DNA of 16,954 nt from JBATTK01 sp049670505 (GCA_049670505.1 JBATTK010000165.1:1-16954), one strand, 5' to 3'. Shown: positions 1 through 8,528, counted from the first letter of the stretch. Made by a program: numbers and translations. The notes: generated from the letters alone by a model not told the origin.

Positions 1-1034
1 CAACTGGAACAAAGACCAACTTCTTTGGTATGGAAGAAGTGGAAAGAAATAGTTTGGGCATGAAGGATATCCGGGATTCCCTAAATATCCGCCACATGAT
101 GCTGCAAAACTTGGAGCAGGCCGCGATTACATGCGATGATGAGGAACGCGATGCGTTGACCAATTTTGTGATTGTGGGCGGTGGCCCTGCAGGAGTAGAA
201 ATGGCAGGTGCACTAGCTGAGTTTTGCAAATACATCCTTCCAAAGGACTACCCCGAGTACCCTTCTTCCATTATGAACATTTACTTAGTAGAAGCGAATA
301 ATGAATTACTCATGACGATGTCTGACAAAGCTTCTTCAAAAACACTGACCTATTTGGAAAATCTGAATGTGAAAGTATTGTTGAAAGAATCCGTAAGTGA
401 TTATGACGGTACGGTCGTGCAAACCAAAAGTGGGAAGACAATTTTGGCCAGAAACCTTATCTGGACAGCAGGTGTAAAAGGGGACTTCCCAAAGGGTATC
501 GATGAGAAGCATGTAGTCAAGGGAAATCGCTTAAAAACCGATGGCTATTTAAAAGTGGATGGTCAAGAAAACATTTATGCCATTGGGGATATTGCCGCCT
601 TGATTTCCGAAGAGACCCCAAAAGGCCATCCACAAGTGGCTCAGGCGGCTATCCAACAGGGAAAATACCTTGCCCTTACCTTGATGGGACTCATCAACAA
701 TAAACCATTAAAGTTATTTAGTTATAAGGATAAAGGGTCTTTGGCTACAGTGGGTAAACGAAAAGCAGTTGCCGATTTGGGGAAATTGAAGTTCGCAGGA
801 TATTTTGCATGGTTGCTATGGTCCGTGGTACACCTGATGTCCATTAGTGGATTCAGAAATAAACTGTTGATCGGTTTCAATTGGGCGGTAAGCTATTTTT
901 CTTATGAAAAGAGTAATCGAGTAATCATTCGAAATTTTAAACGCGATTCTACTACGGAAACTCAATCAAAAGAGAATTCCAAAAATGATTTGGAAAAGGA
1001 TGTAAACACACAAAAATCCACTATTGATGTCTAA
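1..1034 (+). CDS. ndh: Type II NADH:quinone oxidoreductase, 3' part (5' end outside window)
   Basis: Single-subunit flavoprotein that oxidises NADH and reduces membrane quinone without pumping protons. The frame is already open at position 3 and encodes ATGTKTNFFG just before the first ATG at 30. This is the conserved TNFFG segment of NDH-2, so that ATG is internal and about 100 N-terminal residues, including the first FAD-binding Rossmann motif, lie upstream. Visible features are the NADH-binding GGGPAG motif (about 178-195), the second FAD motif IYAIGDIAAL (about 570-600), and the quinone-site AQAAIQQGK stretch (about 640-663). A hydrophobic C-terminal part (about 795-895) fits peripheral membrane attachment, and a polar Ser/Lys/Asn-rich tail follows. 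The stop overlaps nhaA by 8 bp. It could recycle NADH from the downstream glycolytic enzymes when an acceptor is present. The family is clear; the physiological role is inferred. Confidence 0.93.
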   Translation, partial: TGTKTNFFGMEEVERNSLGMKDIRDSLNIRHMMLQNLEQAAITCDDEERDALTNFVIVGGGPAGVEMAGALAEFCKYILPKDYPEYPSSIMNIYLVEANNELLMTMSDKASSKTLTYLENLNVKVLLKESVSDYDGTVVQTKSGKTILARNLIWTAGVKGDFPKGIDEKHVVKGNRLKTDGYLKVDGQENIYAIGDIAALISEETPKGHPQVAQAAIQQGKYLALTLMGLINNKPLKLFSYKDKGSLATVGKRKAVADLGKLKFAGYFAWLLWSVVHLMSISGFRNKLLIGFNWAVSYFSYEKSNRVIIRNFKRDSTTETQSKENSKNDLEKDVNTQKSTIDV

Positions 1035-2355
1035 ACACAATTCAAATAGGGGCATTATTAAATTCTTCGGCAACACTGCCAAAGAACTCAATAACAGTGG
1101 TGTTATTCTTTTTATCACGGTCGTCATCGCAATGGTCTGGGCCAATTCGCCATGGAAGGAATATTATATCGACTTAATGCAAACCGATATTGCCTTTACC
1201 ATTGGCACCCTTCAGCTATCGGAGCCGCTACTTTTATGGATCAACGATGGCTTAATGGCCCTTTTCTTTCTACAAGTCGGTTTAGAGCTGAAACGTGAAA
1301 TAATAGGTGGTAAACTTTCATCCCCAAAGAATGCGGTATTACCGATTGGCGCCGCTATCGGAGGCATGGTACTTCCTGCCCTTATTTATTTTATGTTCAA
1401 CAGCTCGGGCGAGGCATCAAATGGTTGGGGCATTCCCATGGCCACTGATATTGCTTTTTCCCTAGGAGTATTGGCCCTTGTCGGGAAAAGACTGCCAGCC
1501 GCTTTAAGGGTTTTTCTTATAACGCTGGCGATAGTGGATGATTTGGGGGGCGTCTTGGTCATTGCCCTATTTTATACCTCCGGGATCTCAGAGATGGATT
1601 TACTTCATGGGCTATTGTTCTTCGGAGCTTTGGTCATAGGCAATTATGCTGGAGTAAGAAGTACATGGTTTTATGCCATTATTGGTATCGGTGGTGTTTG
1701 GCTGGCCTTCTTTTTCTCAGGAGTACATCCAACGATAGCCGGAATTCTTACTGCCTTTGCAATTCCTGGCCGGGTAAAAATTAAGGAGAATACCTTTTTA
1801 AAGCGTTTAGACCACCTGCATAAAAGGTTTCAAGAAACCAAATCGATAAAGAGTACGCTTATCTCAAAAACACAGTTGGAGATATTGGAGGATATCAAGA
1901 CCATAAGTTCAGAGGCGGAGACTCCACTTCAAAAATTGGAGAGAACATTAAACCCCATAGTGAGCTTCGTCATTCTTCCCTTGTTTGCTTTGGCAAACGC
2001 AGGAATACACCTTCATGGAGATTTGTTTAAAGTACTATCCAGTCCCGTTAGTTTGGGGATTGGCCTAGGTTTGATTTTTGGCAAATTTATCGGTATTGCT
2101 GCTTTTTCAAGAATATTGGTCGCACTTAAATTGACCAAGCTTCCGGAAAACGTGAATTGGAGCATGATCTATGGTGTAGCTTTTCTTGGCGGTATCGGTT
2201 TTACGATGTCACTATTTATAAATGAGCTGGCTTTCACAGACGAGTCTTTGATATTCACGGCTAAGGTAAGTATCCTATTCGCTTCGATGGTAGCAGGTCT
2301 AATAGGTGCTATACTATTACACAGAAACAGTAAAAAATTAATAACAATTAAATAA
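1027..2355 (+). CDS. nhaA: Na+/H+ antiporter NhaA
   Basis: Inner-membrane antiporter that exchanges cytoplasmic Na+ for external H+ and so controls pH and sodium. The 442-residue protein has the NhaA fold of many hydrophobic helices. The ATDIAFSLG segment (Thr140-Asp141) matches the unwound-helix region, and the paired ion-binding aspartates are Asp171-Asp172 in AIVDDLGG. A SGVHPTIAG segment carries the His (234) aligned with the E. coli pH-response His225, and Lys353 in IFGKFIG aligns with Lys300. It is longer than E. coli NhaA because of a charged cytoplasmic loop (about residues 250-305). The start is taken as ATG 1027; a TTG at 1024 is one codon earlier and less likely. The start lies inside the end of ndh (ATGTCTAA overlap), which suggests translational coupling. 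The pairing with a fermentative gene set suggests pH homeostasis (inference). Confidence 0.95.
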   Translation: MSKHNSNRGIIKFFGNTAKELNNSGVILFITVVIAMVWANSPWKEYYIDLMQTDIAFTIGTLQLSEPLLLWINDGLMALFFLQVGLELKREIIGGKLSSPKNAVLPIGAAIGGMVLPALIYFMFNSSGEASNGWGIPMATDIAFSLGVLALVGKRLPAALRVFLITLAIVDDLGGVLVIALFYTSGISEMDLLHGLLFFGALVIGNYAGVRSTWFYAIIGIGGVWLAFFFSGVHPTIAGILTAFAIPGRVKIKENTFLKRLDHLHKRFQETKSIKSTLISKTQLEILEDIKTISSEAETPLQKLERTLNPIVSFVILPLFALANAGIHLHGDLFKVLSSPVSLGIGLGLIFGKFIGIAAFSRILVALKLTKLPENVNWSMIYGVAFLGGIGFTMSLFINELAFTDESLIFTAKVSILFASMVAGLIGAILLHRNSKKLITIK

Positions 2356-2362
2356 AAACGAT

Positions 2363-3379
2363 ATGATAAAAGTTGGACTAGTAGGATACGGGGTAATCGG
2401 AAAAAGAGTTGCCGATGCCATCAAGGTACAAGACGATATGAAACTTAAAGGTGTTTGCGACGTCATTAGTGATTGGCGCATACAGAATGGCGTAAGAAAG
2501 GATTATCATATTTATGCGGCAACCGCCGAAGCCGAAAAACAAATGAAGGCTTCCGGTATTTCGGTACAGGGCAATTTGCAGGACCTATTGGATAAAGTGG
2601 ACCTCGTGGTCGATTGTACCCCAAAGAACATAGCAGCAAGAAACGTAGAAATATATAAGAAACAGGGTATAAAGTTCATTGTTCAGGGTGGCGAAAAACA
2701 CGGGACCACAGGCCATTCCTTTAGTGCCGAAAATAATTATGGCTCGGCTTTAAATTTAGATGCTACAAGAGTGGTTTCCTGCAATACCACTTCCATTCTA
2801 AGAACCCTCACCGCTTTGAAGAGAGCGGGTTTATTGGATTACGCACGGGGAACACTGTTAAGAAGGGCCACTGACCCATGGGAAAGCCATTTAGGTGGGA
2901 TTATGAACACCATGGTACCCGAAAAGGACATCCCGAGCCATCAAGGACCCGACGCACAAAGCGTGGATCCCGATTTGGATGTGATTACTTCAGCAATTAA
3001 AGTTCCCCAAACCCTTAGCCATATGCATTACTGGAACGTGAAATTAAAAAAACAAGCCACAAAGGAAGAAGTGCTGAACGCCTTTAAAACCTCTACACGC
3101 ATTAAGTTAATTCATTATGACCAAGGCTTGGTTTCCAACAACACCATCAAGGAAATGTTCATGGATATGGGCAGACCTTGGGGCGATATGTACGAGGTAG
3201 CCCTTTGGGAAGATATGCTCAAGGTAGTTGGCGACGAACTTTTCTATGCCTATGTGGTCGATAACCAAGCGATTGTTATTCCCGAGACCCTAGATGCCAT
3301 TCGTGCACTTACCGGAATCGAGACCGATGCACACAAATCCATAGAAAAGACCAATAAAAGTCTTGGTATTAATCAATAG
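2363..3379 (+). CDS. gap: Type II (archaeal-type) phosphorylating glyceraldehyde-3-phosphate dehydrogenase
   Basis: Converts glyceraldehyde 3-phosphate, NAD(P)+ and phosphate to 1,3-bisphosphoglycerate in the cytosol. The 338-residue length and motif order match the archaeal family rather than the usual bacterial GapA. The N-terminal Rossmann motif is VGYGVIGKRVADA (residues 7-19). The catalytic cysteine is Cys140 in VVSCNTTSILRTL, whereas bacterial GapA has an ASCTTN motif. The archaeal-type segment RRATDPWESHLGG then IPSHQGPDAQSV (about 167-203) follows. Archaeal enzymes of this class often accept both NAD+ and NADP+; the cofactor cannot be read with confidence here. It sits 7 bp after nhaA and 8 bp before the aldolase gene, so co-translation with the next glycolytic step is likely. 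Presence beside pfk and ldhA implies a glycolytic direction, which is inference. A canonical GapA probably exists elsewhere in the genome. Confidence 0.93.
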   Translation: MIKVGLVGYGVIGKRVADAIKVQDDMKLKGVCDVISDWRIQNGVRKDYHIYAATAEAEKQMKASGISVQGNLQDLLDKVDLVVDCTPKNIAARNVEIYKKQGIKFIVQGGEKHGTTGHSFSAENNYGSALNLDATRVVSCNTTSILRTLTALKRAGLLDYARGTLLRRATDPWESHLGGIMNTMVPEKDIPSHQGPDAQSVDPDLDVITSAIKVPQTLSHMHYWNVKLKKQATKEEVLNAFKTSTRIKLIHYDQGLVSNNTIKEMFMDMGRPWGDMYEVALWEDMLKVVGDELFYAYVVDNQAIVIPETLDAIRALTGIETDAHKSIEKTNKSLGINQ

Positions 3380-3387
3380 CAACAACA

Positions 3388-4449
3388 ATGAAAACATACG
3401 AAAATATAGTGGAACAGCTAGGGGACAAAGCGCCCTTTTATCTGGATCATGTTAGCGAAAAAATCACTAAAGATGAACTGCAATTGCCCGATGCTGATTT
3501 TGTCTCCAAAGTTTTTGTCAATAGTAATCGGAATCCTCAAGTGCTTCGAAGCCTTGCCCAATTGTACGGGCATGGCAGTCTAAAGGATACCGGGTATTTA
3601 AGCATACTTCCCGTTGACCAAGGTATTGAGCATAGTGCCGCTTTTTCCTTTTACAAGAACCCGGATTATTTTGATCCGGAAAACATCATAAAATTGGCCA
3701 TCGGAGCAGGTTGTAACGGCGTGGCATCAACTTTTGGGGCGCTGGGTCTCTATGCCCGTAAATATGCGCATAAAATCCCGTTCATTGTGAAGATCAACCA
3801 CAATGAGCTCCTGTCCTACCCCAATACCTACGACCAAACCTTGTTCGGAAAGGTCAGGGAGGCATGGAACATGGGCGCAGTTGCCATCGGGGCGACCATC
3901 TATTTTGGATTCAAGGAAAGTAATCGACAGTTAAAAGAGATTGCGGAAGCCTTTGCCGAGGCCCATAGCCTCGGCATGGCCACAATTTTGTGGTGCTACA
4001 CCCGTAACGACGCTTTCAAAACGGATAAAGAGGACTATCACACAGCTGCGGATTTAACAGGACAAGCCAACCACATCGGAGTTACGATACAGGCCGATAT
4101 CATCAAACAAAAATTGCCTACTACTAATTACGGTTTTAAAGACCTTCAATTCGGGAAGTATGACGATGCCATGTACGAAACCCTGACAACAAAGCACCCC
4201 ATCGATCTGTGCCGTTTACAAGTCGCCAATTGTTATATGGGCAAAATAGGATTGATCAACTCTGGTGGGGGTTCCAAAGGAGCATCCGATATGACCGAAG
4301 CCATCACAACCGCAATCGTAAACAAACGGGCCGGAGGCTCGGGCCTGATACTGGGAAGAAAGGCTTTTCAAAGACCTTTTAAGGAAGGGGTAGAATTAAT
4401 ACATGCGGTTCAGGGCGTTTACCTTGAAAAAAGAATCACCATAGCTTAA
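3388..4449 (+). CDS. fbaB: Class I fructose-bisphosphate aldolase (DhnA/FbaB type)
   Basis: Cleaves fructose 1,6-bisphosphate to dihydroxyacetone phosphate and glyceraldehyde 3-phosphate through a Schiff base, without a metal. The 353-residue length matches E. coli FbaB. The TIM-barrel start LSILPVDQGIEHS (about 71-83), the FIVKINHNE segment (about 132-140) and GVTIQADIIKQK (about 231-242) are typical; Lys240 is the probable Schiff-base lysine. The C-terminal phosphate-binding region is INSGGGSKGASD, then GSGLILGRKAFQRP. It lacks features of the bifunctional archaeal aldolase/phosphatase. It directly follows the type II GAPDH, so product and substrate of adjacent steps are encoded together. 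As a metal-free enzyme it would be insensitive to metal loss, a possible reason for a second aldolase (inference). Confidence 0.95.
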   Translation: MKTYENIVEQLGDKAPFYLDHVSEKITKDELQLPDADFVSKVFVNSNRNPQVLRSLAQLYGHGSLKDTGYLSILPVDQGIEHSAAFSFYKNPDYFDPENIIKLAIGAGCNGVASTFGALGLYARKYAHKIPFIVKINHNELLSYPNTYDQTLFGKVREAWNMGAVAIGATIYFGFKESNRQLKEIAEAFAEAHSLGMATILWCYTRNDAFKTDKEDYHTAADLTGQANHIGVTIQADIIKQKLPTTNYGFKDLQFGKYDDAMYETLTTKHPIDLCRLQVANCYMGKIGLINSGGGSKGASDMTEAITTAIVNKRAGGSGLILGRKAFQRPFKEGVELIHAVQGVYLEKRITIA

Positions 4450-4462
4450 TACAGATCTTAGA

Positions 4463-5827
4463 ATGTTCGATACGGAAATAAAATCATTGAAATCCCTAAA
4501 CCACTACCTACGAAAACTGGTAGAAAATAGGCTGTGGCTCAAGGTTATCATTGCTTTGTTTCTGGGTGTTGGTGTTGGCCTGTTGCTAAGCCCCCAAAAC
4601 GGTTGGATTACCAAAAGCACTGCTGATGCTTTAGGGAATTGGTTGGCACTGCCGGGAATGCTCTTTCTTAAATTGGTACAGATGATTATGATTCCCCTGA
4701 TTGTGGCTTCCATCATTACGGGCATCGCCAGTAACGATAAGGAAAATCTAAAACGGCTGGGCGGTAGTGTGTTCTTATATTTTATATCTACCACAATTAT
4801 ATCGGTAACCATAGGCACAATACTGGCCTTACTCTTTAGACCGGGAAAGTATCTACACCAACAGGCAGAAGTCGATCATGCAAATGCATTGGCCGGTACT
4901 GCCGAAAGCTCGGAACTATCATTTGGACTAAACGATATTCCGAATGCCATAACAAATTTATTACCCGAAAACCCATTGGCATCTATGGTAACTGGGGAAA
5001 TGTTGAGTATTGTAATTTTTACGATTATAATAGGCGTTGCCGTGCTATCACTGACCGACAACTTTCTCAAACCGGTAAAGTTGCTGTTGGGGGCCATCCA
5101 GGAAATCTGTATGACGGTGGTCAAATGGGCCATGTTGTTGGTTCCGGTCGCCGTATTTGGTTTAATGGCACAGCTTACTTCGAGCGTTGGTCTGAACTCT
5201 TTAGCGGGTCTGGGCTTTTATGTGCTCGTGGTACTGATAGGGTTGCTCATATTGGTCGGTATTTATCTCGTGCTGGTAAGCATCCTTGGTCGCAGCAATC
5301 CATTTAAGTTTTTACGTAAGATCACAGATGTCCAACTTTTGGCATTCTCTACAACAAGCTCTGCCGCAGTAATGCCCTTATCGCTAAAAACAGCAGAGGA
5401 AGAACTTAAAGTGGATGCCTCCATCAGTAATTTCATAATTCCCATAGGAACTACGGTAAATATGGATGGGACGGCGCTCTATCAGACCATCACGACTTTG
5501 TTCATTGCTCAGGCATACGGACTTGAAATGGGTCTTCTAAATGTCATTGTTATCGTGATTACAATAGTTGCAGCTTCGATTGGAACTCCGGCAATACCGG
5601 GTGGTGGCGTGGTGATTTTGGCTTCTGTACTATCCAGTGTAGGAATTCCGGCCGAAGGAATTATCATCATTATCGGGGTAGAGCGCTTGCTTGGCATGTT
5701 CCGGTCTGCGGTCAACGTTACCGGTGACCTAACGGCCTGCATGGTATTCAATCGTTTTTATGGGAATAAATTGGAAGGAACTAAAGAGAGTGATGTAAAA
5801 GCAAATACGGAATATTCCACTGTTTAA
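4463..5827 (+). CDS. DAACS-family cation:dicarboxylate (or amino acid) symporter
   Basis: Secondary transporter of the glutamate/C4-dicarboxylate family, coupling carboxylate uptake or release to Na+ or H+. The 454-residue protein has a short charged N-terminus and then about eight membrane segments. The HP1 serine-rich loop is STTSSAAVMP (296-305), the TM7 cation motif NMDGT is at 333-337, HP2 is SIGTPAIPGGGVV (372-384), and TM8 is ERLLGMFRSAVNVTGD (407-422). Aligned to GltPh, the side-chain carboxylate-binding Arg is kept (Arg414), as are Asn418 and Asp422. The aspartate that binds the substrate amino group (Asp394 in GltPh) is Gly411. This argues against an amino acid and for a dicarboxylate such as succinate, fumarate or malate, but it is inference. 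It starts 13 bp after the aldolase gene. The exact substrate and direction are not readable from sequence. Confidence 0.88.
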   Translation: MFDTEIKSLKSLNHYLRKLVENRLWLKVIIALFLGVGVGLLLSPQNGWITKSTADALGNWLALPGMLFLKLVQMIMIPLIVASIITGIASNDKENLKRLGGSVFLYFISTTIISVTIGTILALLFRPGKYLHQQAEVDHANALAGTAESSELSFGLNDIPNAITNLLPENPLASMVTGEMLSIVIFTIIIGVAVLSLTDNFLKPVKLLLGAIQEICMTVVKWAMLLVPVAVFGLMAQLTSSVGLNSLAGLGFYVLVVLIGLLILVGIYLVLVSILGRSNPFKFLRKITDVQLLAFSTTSSAAVMPLSLKTAEEELKVDASISNFIIPIGTTVNMDGTALYQTITTLFIAQAYGLEMGLLNVIVIVITIVAASIGTPAIPGGGVVILASVLSSVGIPAEGIIIIIGVERLLGMFRSAVNVTGDLTACMVFNRFYGNKLEGTKESDVKANTEYSTV

Positions 5828-5833
5828 ATATTT

Positions 5834-5839
5834 AAAGGA
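5834..5839 (+). promoter_or_regulatory. Shine-Dalgarno-like AAAGGA before the GH13 gene
   Basis: An AAAGGA stands out because most genes here have A-rich leaders without a clear Shine-Dalgarno. It is followed by CTGG and two consecutive ATG codons (5844 and 5847). Spacing is 4 nt to the first and 7 nt to the second, so the second ATG is slightly favoured as the real start. The difference is a single methionine. Confidence 0.35.
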
Positions 5840-5843
5840 CTGG

Positions 5844-7532
5844 ATGATGATAAAATCAATTAACAAAATAGATCTTTCTCCCAAACCGGGCAAGGAGTAC
5901 TGGGTAAACTGTCATAGGGAATGGCGGGAAGAAATCATTTATTTCCTTATGGTCGACCGATTTCATGACAGCAATAAGCGGCATTCGATGAATTTTGAGT
6001 CCAGACACGCAGGGTTTGGGAATGAAGATCAGTTGCAAAAGCCTTTTGGTGGTACAATTAAAGGCATCATCAACAATATTGATTATATCAAAAATTTGGG
6101 TTGTACGGCCCTTTGGCTGAGCCCTGTGTTCGAAAATAATCCGGAATCTTATCATGGATACGCCATCCAAAATTATATGGATGTGGATAAACGCTGGGGC
6201 ACCAAGAAAGATTTGGAAAAACTAGTGGACAAGGCACATGATTTGGATATACGGGTCTTTTTGGATATCGTTCTGCATCATTCCGGAGATAATTGGTCAT
6301 ATCCTTTTGATTATGATTATTTCTATGCGGGTGGCCAACGGTTTCCACTAGGAGGTTGGCGCGAGAAAGACAGGCCGCTTCCAGTCGAACTTAGAAATCA
6401 GGAGCTGTATAACCGAAATGGGCAAGTCAAGAATTTCGATGCCTATCCCGAGACCCAAGAAGGTGACTTCTTTACCCTAAAAACATTTAGAAACGATGGT
6501 TCCCCAGCCAGTGAGGATTTACGGGATATACTGGCCAAGATACATTGCTATTGGATTCGTGAGACGGATGTGGACGGTTTCCGTTTGGATGCCGTCAAAC
6601 ATATGAAGGGAAACGACATTAGTCGGTTTTGCTCGACTATAAGGGAATATGCCTACTCCTTGGGCAAAAGAAACTTTTTCCTTTTTGGTGAAATTATCGG
6701 TAATGATGAGATGGGCAATCCCTATATAGGCCCCAAAATACTGCCTGAGGACCGGAACATATATTACGGGCTTGATTCCATTTTGGATCATCCGTTACAC
6801 AGTGTTTTGGCAGAAGTGATAAAGGGGAATTCATCTCCGAACAGATTGATACAGCGGTATTCCGATCTACAAAGGAATGCCTTGAGTCGGGGCGAATATG
6901 GGGAATTCCTGGTAACCTATATCGATGACCACGATCAGGTGGGAATGGACTTTAAACACCGCTTTGGCCATAATGCCACTCCCGAGCAAATTGTTGCGGG
7001 TATGGGCTTTCTCATTTGCGCCCTTGGCGCTCCATGTATGTATTACGGAACTGAACAAGGTTTTGAGGGCAACGGTACCGATGACCGGTATATTAGGGAA
7101 GGTATGTTCAATCCCGATGATCGGGAGACCAACGTATTGAACCAAGATTCATGGATATACAAGAGAATTTCGGTCTTGGCACATCTAAGACAAAAGGAAG
7201 CCATTCTAAAGTTTGGCAGAATGTATTTCCGGGAAACTTCGGAAAACGGACTTGATTTTCATTTTCCTGAATGTGAGAAATGCCTGTTGGCATTTTCAAG
7301 GATTCTGCATCAAGGTGAAATTCTCGTAGTCTATAATTCTTCCCCGAAGGATACCAAAGAAGAGTGTATAGCGATTGATACCACTATCAATAAAGAGGGT
7401 AGCCTTATGGAATGCATATATGGTAACAAGAAAAAAATCAGAATAGAAAAAAATACAGATCAAGAAGCTGGCTGCCTTTTCATCAAGGTAAAGCTAAAAC
7501 CCATGGAGTTTTTGATGTTCAAAAACACGTAA
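5844..7532 (+). CDS. Cytosolic GH13 alpha-amylase-family enzyme
   Basis: Hydrolase or transglycosylase acting on alpha-1,4 glucans by the retaining GH13 mechanism. The 562-residue protein has no signal peptide, so it should act on internal glucan or maltodextrin. The barrel starts at IIYFLMVDRFHD (31-42). Conserved region I is DIVLHHS (141-147), with His where most members have Asn before the invariant His. Region II is GFRLDAVKH with nucleophile Asp249, region III is LFGEIIG with acid/base Glu283, and region IV is YIDDHDQ with stabiliser Asp364. A beta-rich C-terminal domain covers about 460-562. No carbohydrate-binding module was recognised. With glgP two genes downstream it likely shortens or debranches glycogen for phosphorolysis (inference). 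Alternative specificities such as maltogenic amylase, trehalose synthase-like or sucrose-acting enzyme cannot be excluded. Either of two adjacent ATGs may be the start. Confidence 0.88.
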   Translation: MMIKSINKIDLSPKPGKEYWVNCHREWREEIIYFLMVDRFHDSNKRHSMNFESRHAGFGNEDQLQKPFGGTIKGIINNIDYIKNLGCTALWLSPVFENNPESYHGYAIQNYMDVDKRWGTKKDLEKLVDKAHDLDIRVFLDIVLHHSGDNWSYPFDYDYFYAGGQRFPLGGWREKDRPLPVELRNQELYNRNGQVKNFDAYPETQEGDFFTLKTFRNDGSPASEDLRDILAKIHCYWIRETDVDGFRLDAVKHMKGNDISRFCSTIREYAYSLGKRNFFLFGEIIGNDEMGNPYIGPKILPEDRNIYYGLDSILDHPLHSVLAEVIKGNSSPNRLIQRYSDLQRNALSRGEYGEFLVTYIDDHDQVGMDFKHRFGHNATPEQIVAGMGFLICALGAPCMYYGTEQGFEGNGTDDRYIREGMFNPDDRETNVLNQDSWIYKRISVLAHLRQKEAILKFGRMYFRETSENGLDFHFPECEKCLLAFSRILHQGEILVVYNSSPKDTKEECIAIDTTINKEGSLMECIYGNKKKIRIEKNTDQEAGCLFIKVKLKPMEFLMFKNT

Positions 7533-7573
7533 GCAAGACAAACTTAGGTTGTAGAAATTAATAATATAAGACC

Positions 7574-8488
7574 ATGAAATACATGATCGTGAAAATTGTA
7601 AAAGGGGCTCTGGTGGCAGTGTCGGTAGTATTGATACTCTTCATCTCTGTTGCAGGATATCAATACCTAACAGTCGCTTTAGCACCTGAATATGATTCCG
7701 AAACCATGCCGTTGAACTATGAAGTAGTGGGCTCGGGCGAAAAGAACATTGTCCTGATTCATGGCTTGGCAGGTTCCAAAAATTACTGGAAAAGGGATTT
7801 GGAGCAAATTACCGGAACGTACAGACTTCTATTGGTTGATTTATTGGGCTTCGGCGATTCTCCCAAACCTCAAAGCGAATATACCCTCGAAATTCAGCTT
7901 GCCGCTCTTGAAAACATCATTTCTAAAGAAGGCTTTCATAGAGGAGAGAGTCTTATTGTCGGTCATTCTTTGGGTGCCGTGCTATCATTGGCACTTTTCG
8001 CAAAACACCCAGACTGGTTTAAGGGAGCTACGGTCATAGGTCTTCCTGTTTTCGAAAGCAAAGACCAATTTTTGGAACAGATGTCCGGCGATTCTTTTTT
8101 CGACCAGCTTGCCGTAGGTCCCTATGGAAAACTGTTCTGTATGCTCCACCCATTATACATTGTCAAATGGTTCAAGCCTAAAAATTTAACCGACGATGTT
8201 TTTAAAGACTCGAAAAAACATACCTGGCAGAGCTATCATCACTCATTGAACGAAATAATACTTAACAACAATTTATATAGAACGATTGAGAACATACAGG
8301 ACAGAAAAATACTCCTTGTTCATGGTGCTAAAGACAAAGTAGCCCCTTTTGCAAATGTAGAAAACTTTGCAAGATCCTTTTCACAGGCTAAGTTGATAGA
8401 AGTGCAGGATGGCGACCACCAGTTCTTTCTGAAAGAACCAATTGAAGTGTGGAAAGCGATAGGGGATTTTTTCGATGAAAAATCATGA
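7574..8488 (+). CDS. Membrane-anchored alpha/beta-hydrolase
   Basis: An alpha/beta-hydrolase fold enzyme of 304 residues. Residues 8-29 form one hydrophobic segment after a lysine-bearing start, which reads as an N-terminal membrane anchor or uncleaved signal, so the catalytic domain is probably tethered to the membrane. The oxyanion-hole region is VLIHGLAGS (60-68), the nucleophile elbow is VGHSLGAV with Ser132, the acid is Asp254 in VHGAKDKVAP, and the base is His282 in DGDHQFF. All three catalytic residues are present. The substrate is unknown; family members include esterases, lipases and C-C hydrolases. It lies between two alpha-glucan enzymes with gaps of about 40 bp, but nothing in the sequence links it to carbohydrate. 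The fold is certain and the function is open. Confidence 0.85.
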   Translation: MKYMIVKIVKGALVAVSVVLILFISVAGYQYLTVALAPEYDSETMPLNYEVVGSGEKNIVLIHGLAGSKNYWKRDLEQITGTYRLLLVDLLGFGDSPKPQSEYTLEIQLAALENIISKEGFHRGESLIVGHSLGAVLSLALFAKHPDWFKGATVIGLPVFESKDQFLEQMSGDSFFDQLAVGPYGKLFCMLHPLYIVKWFKPKNLTDDVFKDSKKHTWQSYHHSLNEIILNNNLYRTIENIQDRKILLVHGAKDKVAPFANVENFARSFSQAKLIEVQDGDHQFFLKEPIEVWKAIGDFFDEKS

Positions 8489-8528
8489 TGAATAGGATTG
8501 AATACTAATTTGAGAATGAAATAGAAAG

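Noticed and set aside
30..32. ATG at 30 as the true start of the NADH dehydrogenase
   Set aside because: The frame is open upstream and encodes the conserved TNFFG segment, and the first FAD motif would be missing, so the gene begins outside the window.
3388..4449. Bifunctional archaeal FBP aldolase/phosphatase
   Set aside because: Motifs match the DhnA/FbaB aldolase with a Schiff-base lysine; the metal-binding aspartate clusters of the bifunctional family are not seen.
7542..7558. Small ACAA/TTGT hairpin in the gap after the GH13 gene
   Set aside because: Four to five pairs with a bulge and no T-tract; too weak for a terminator.
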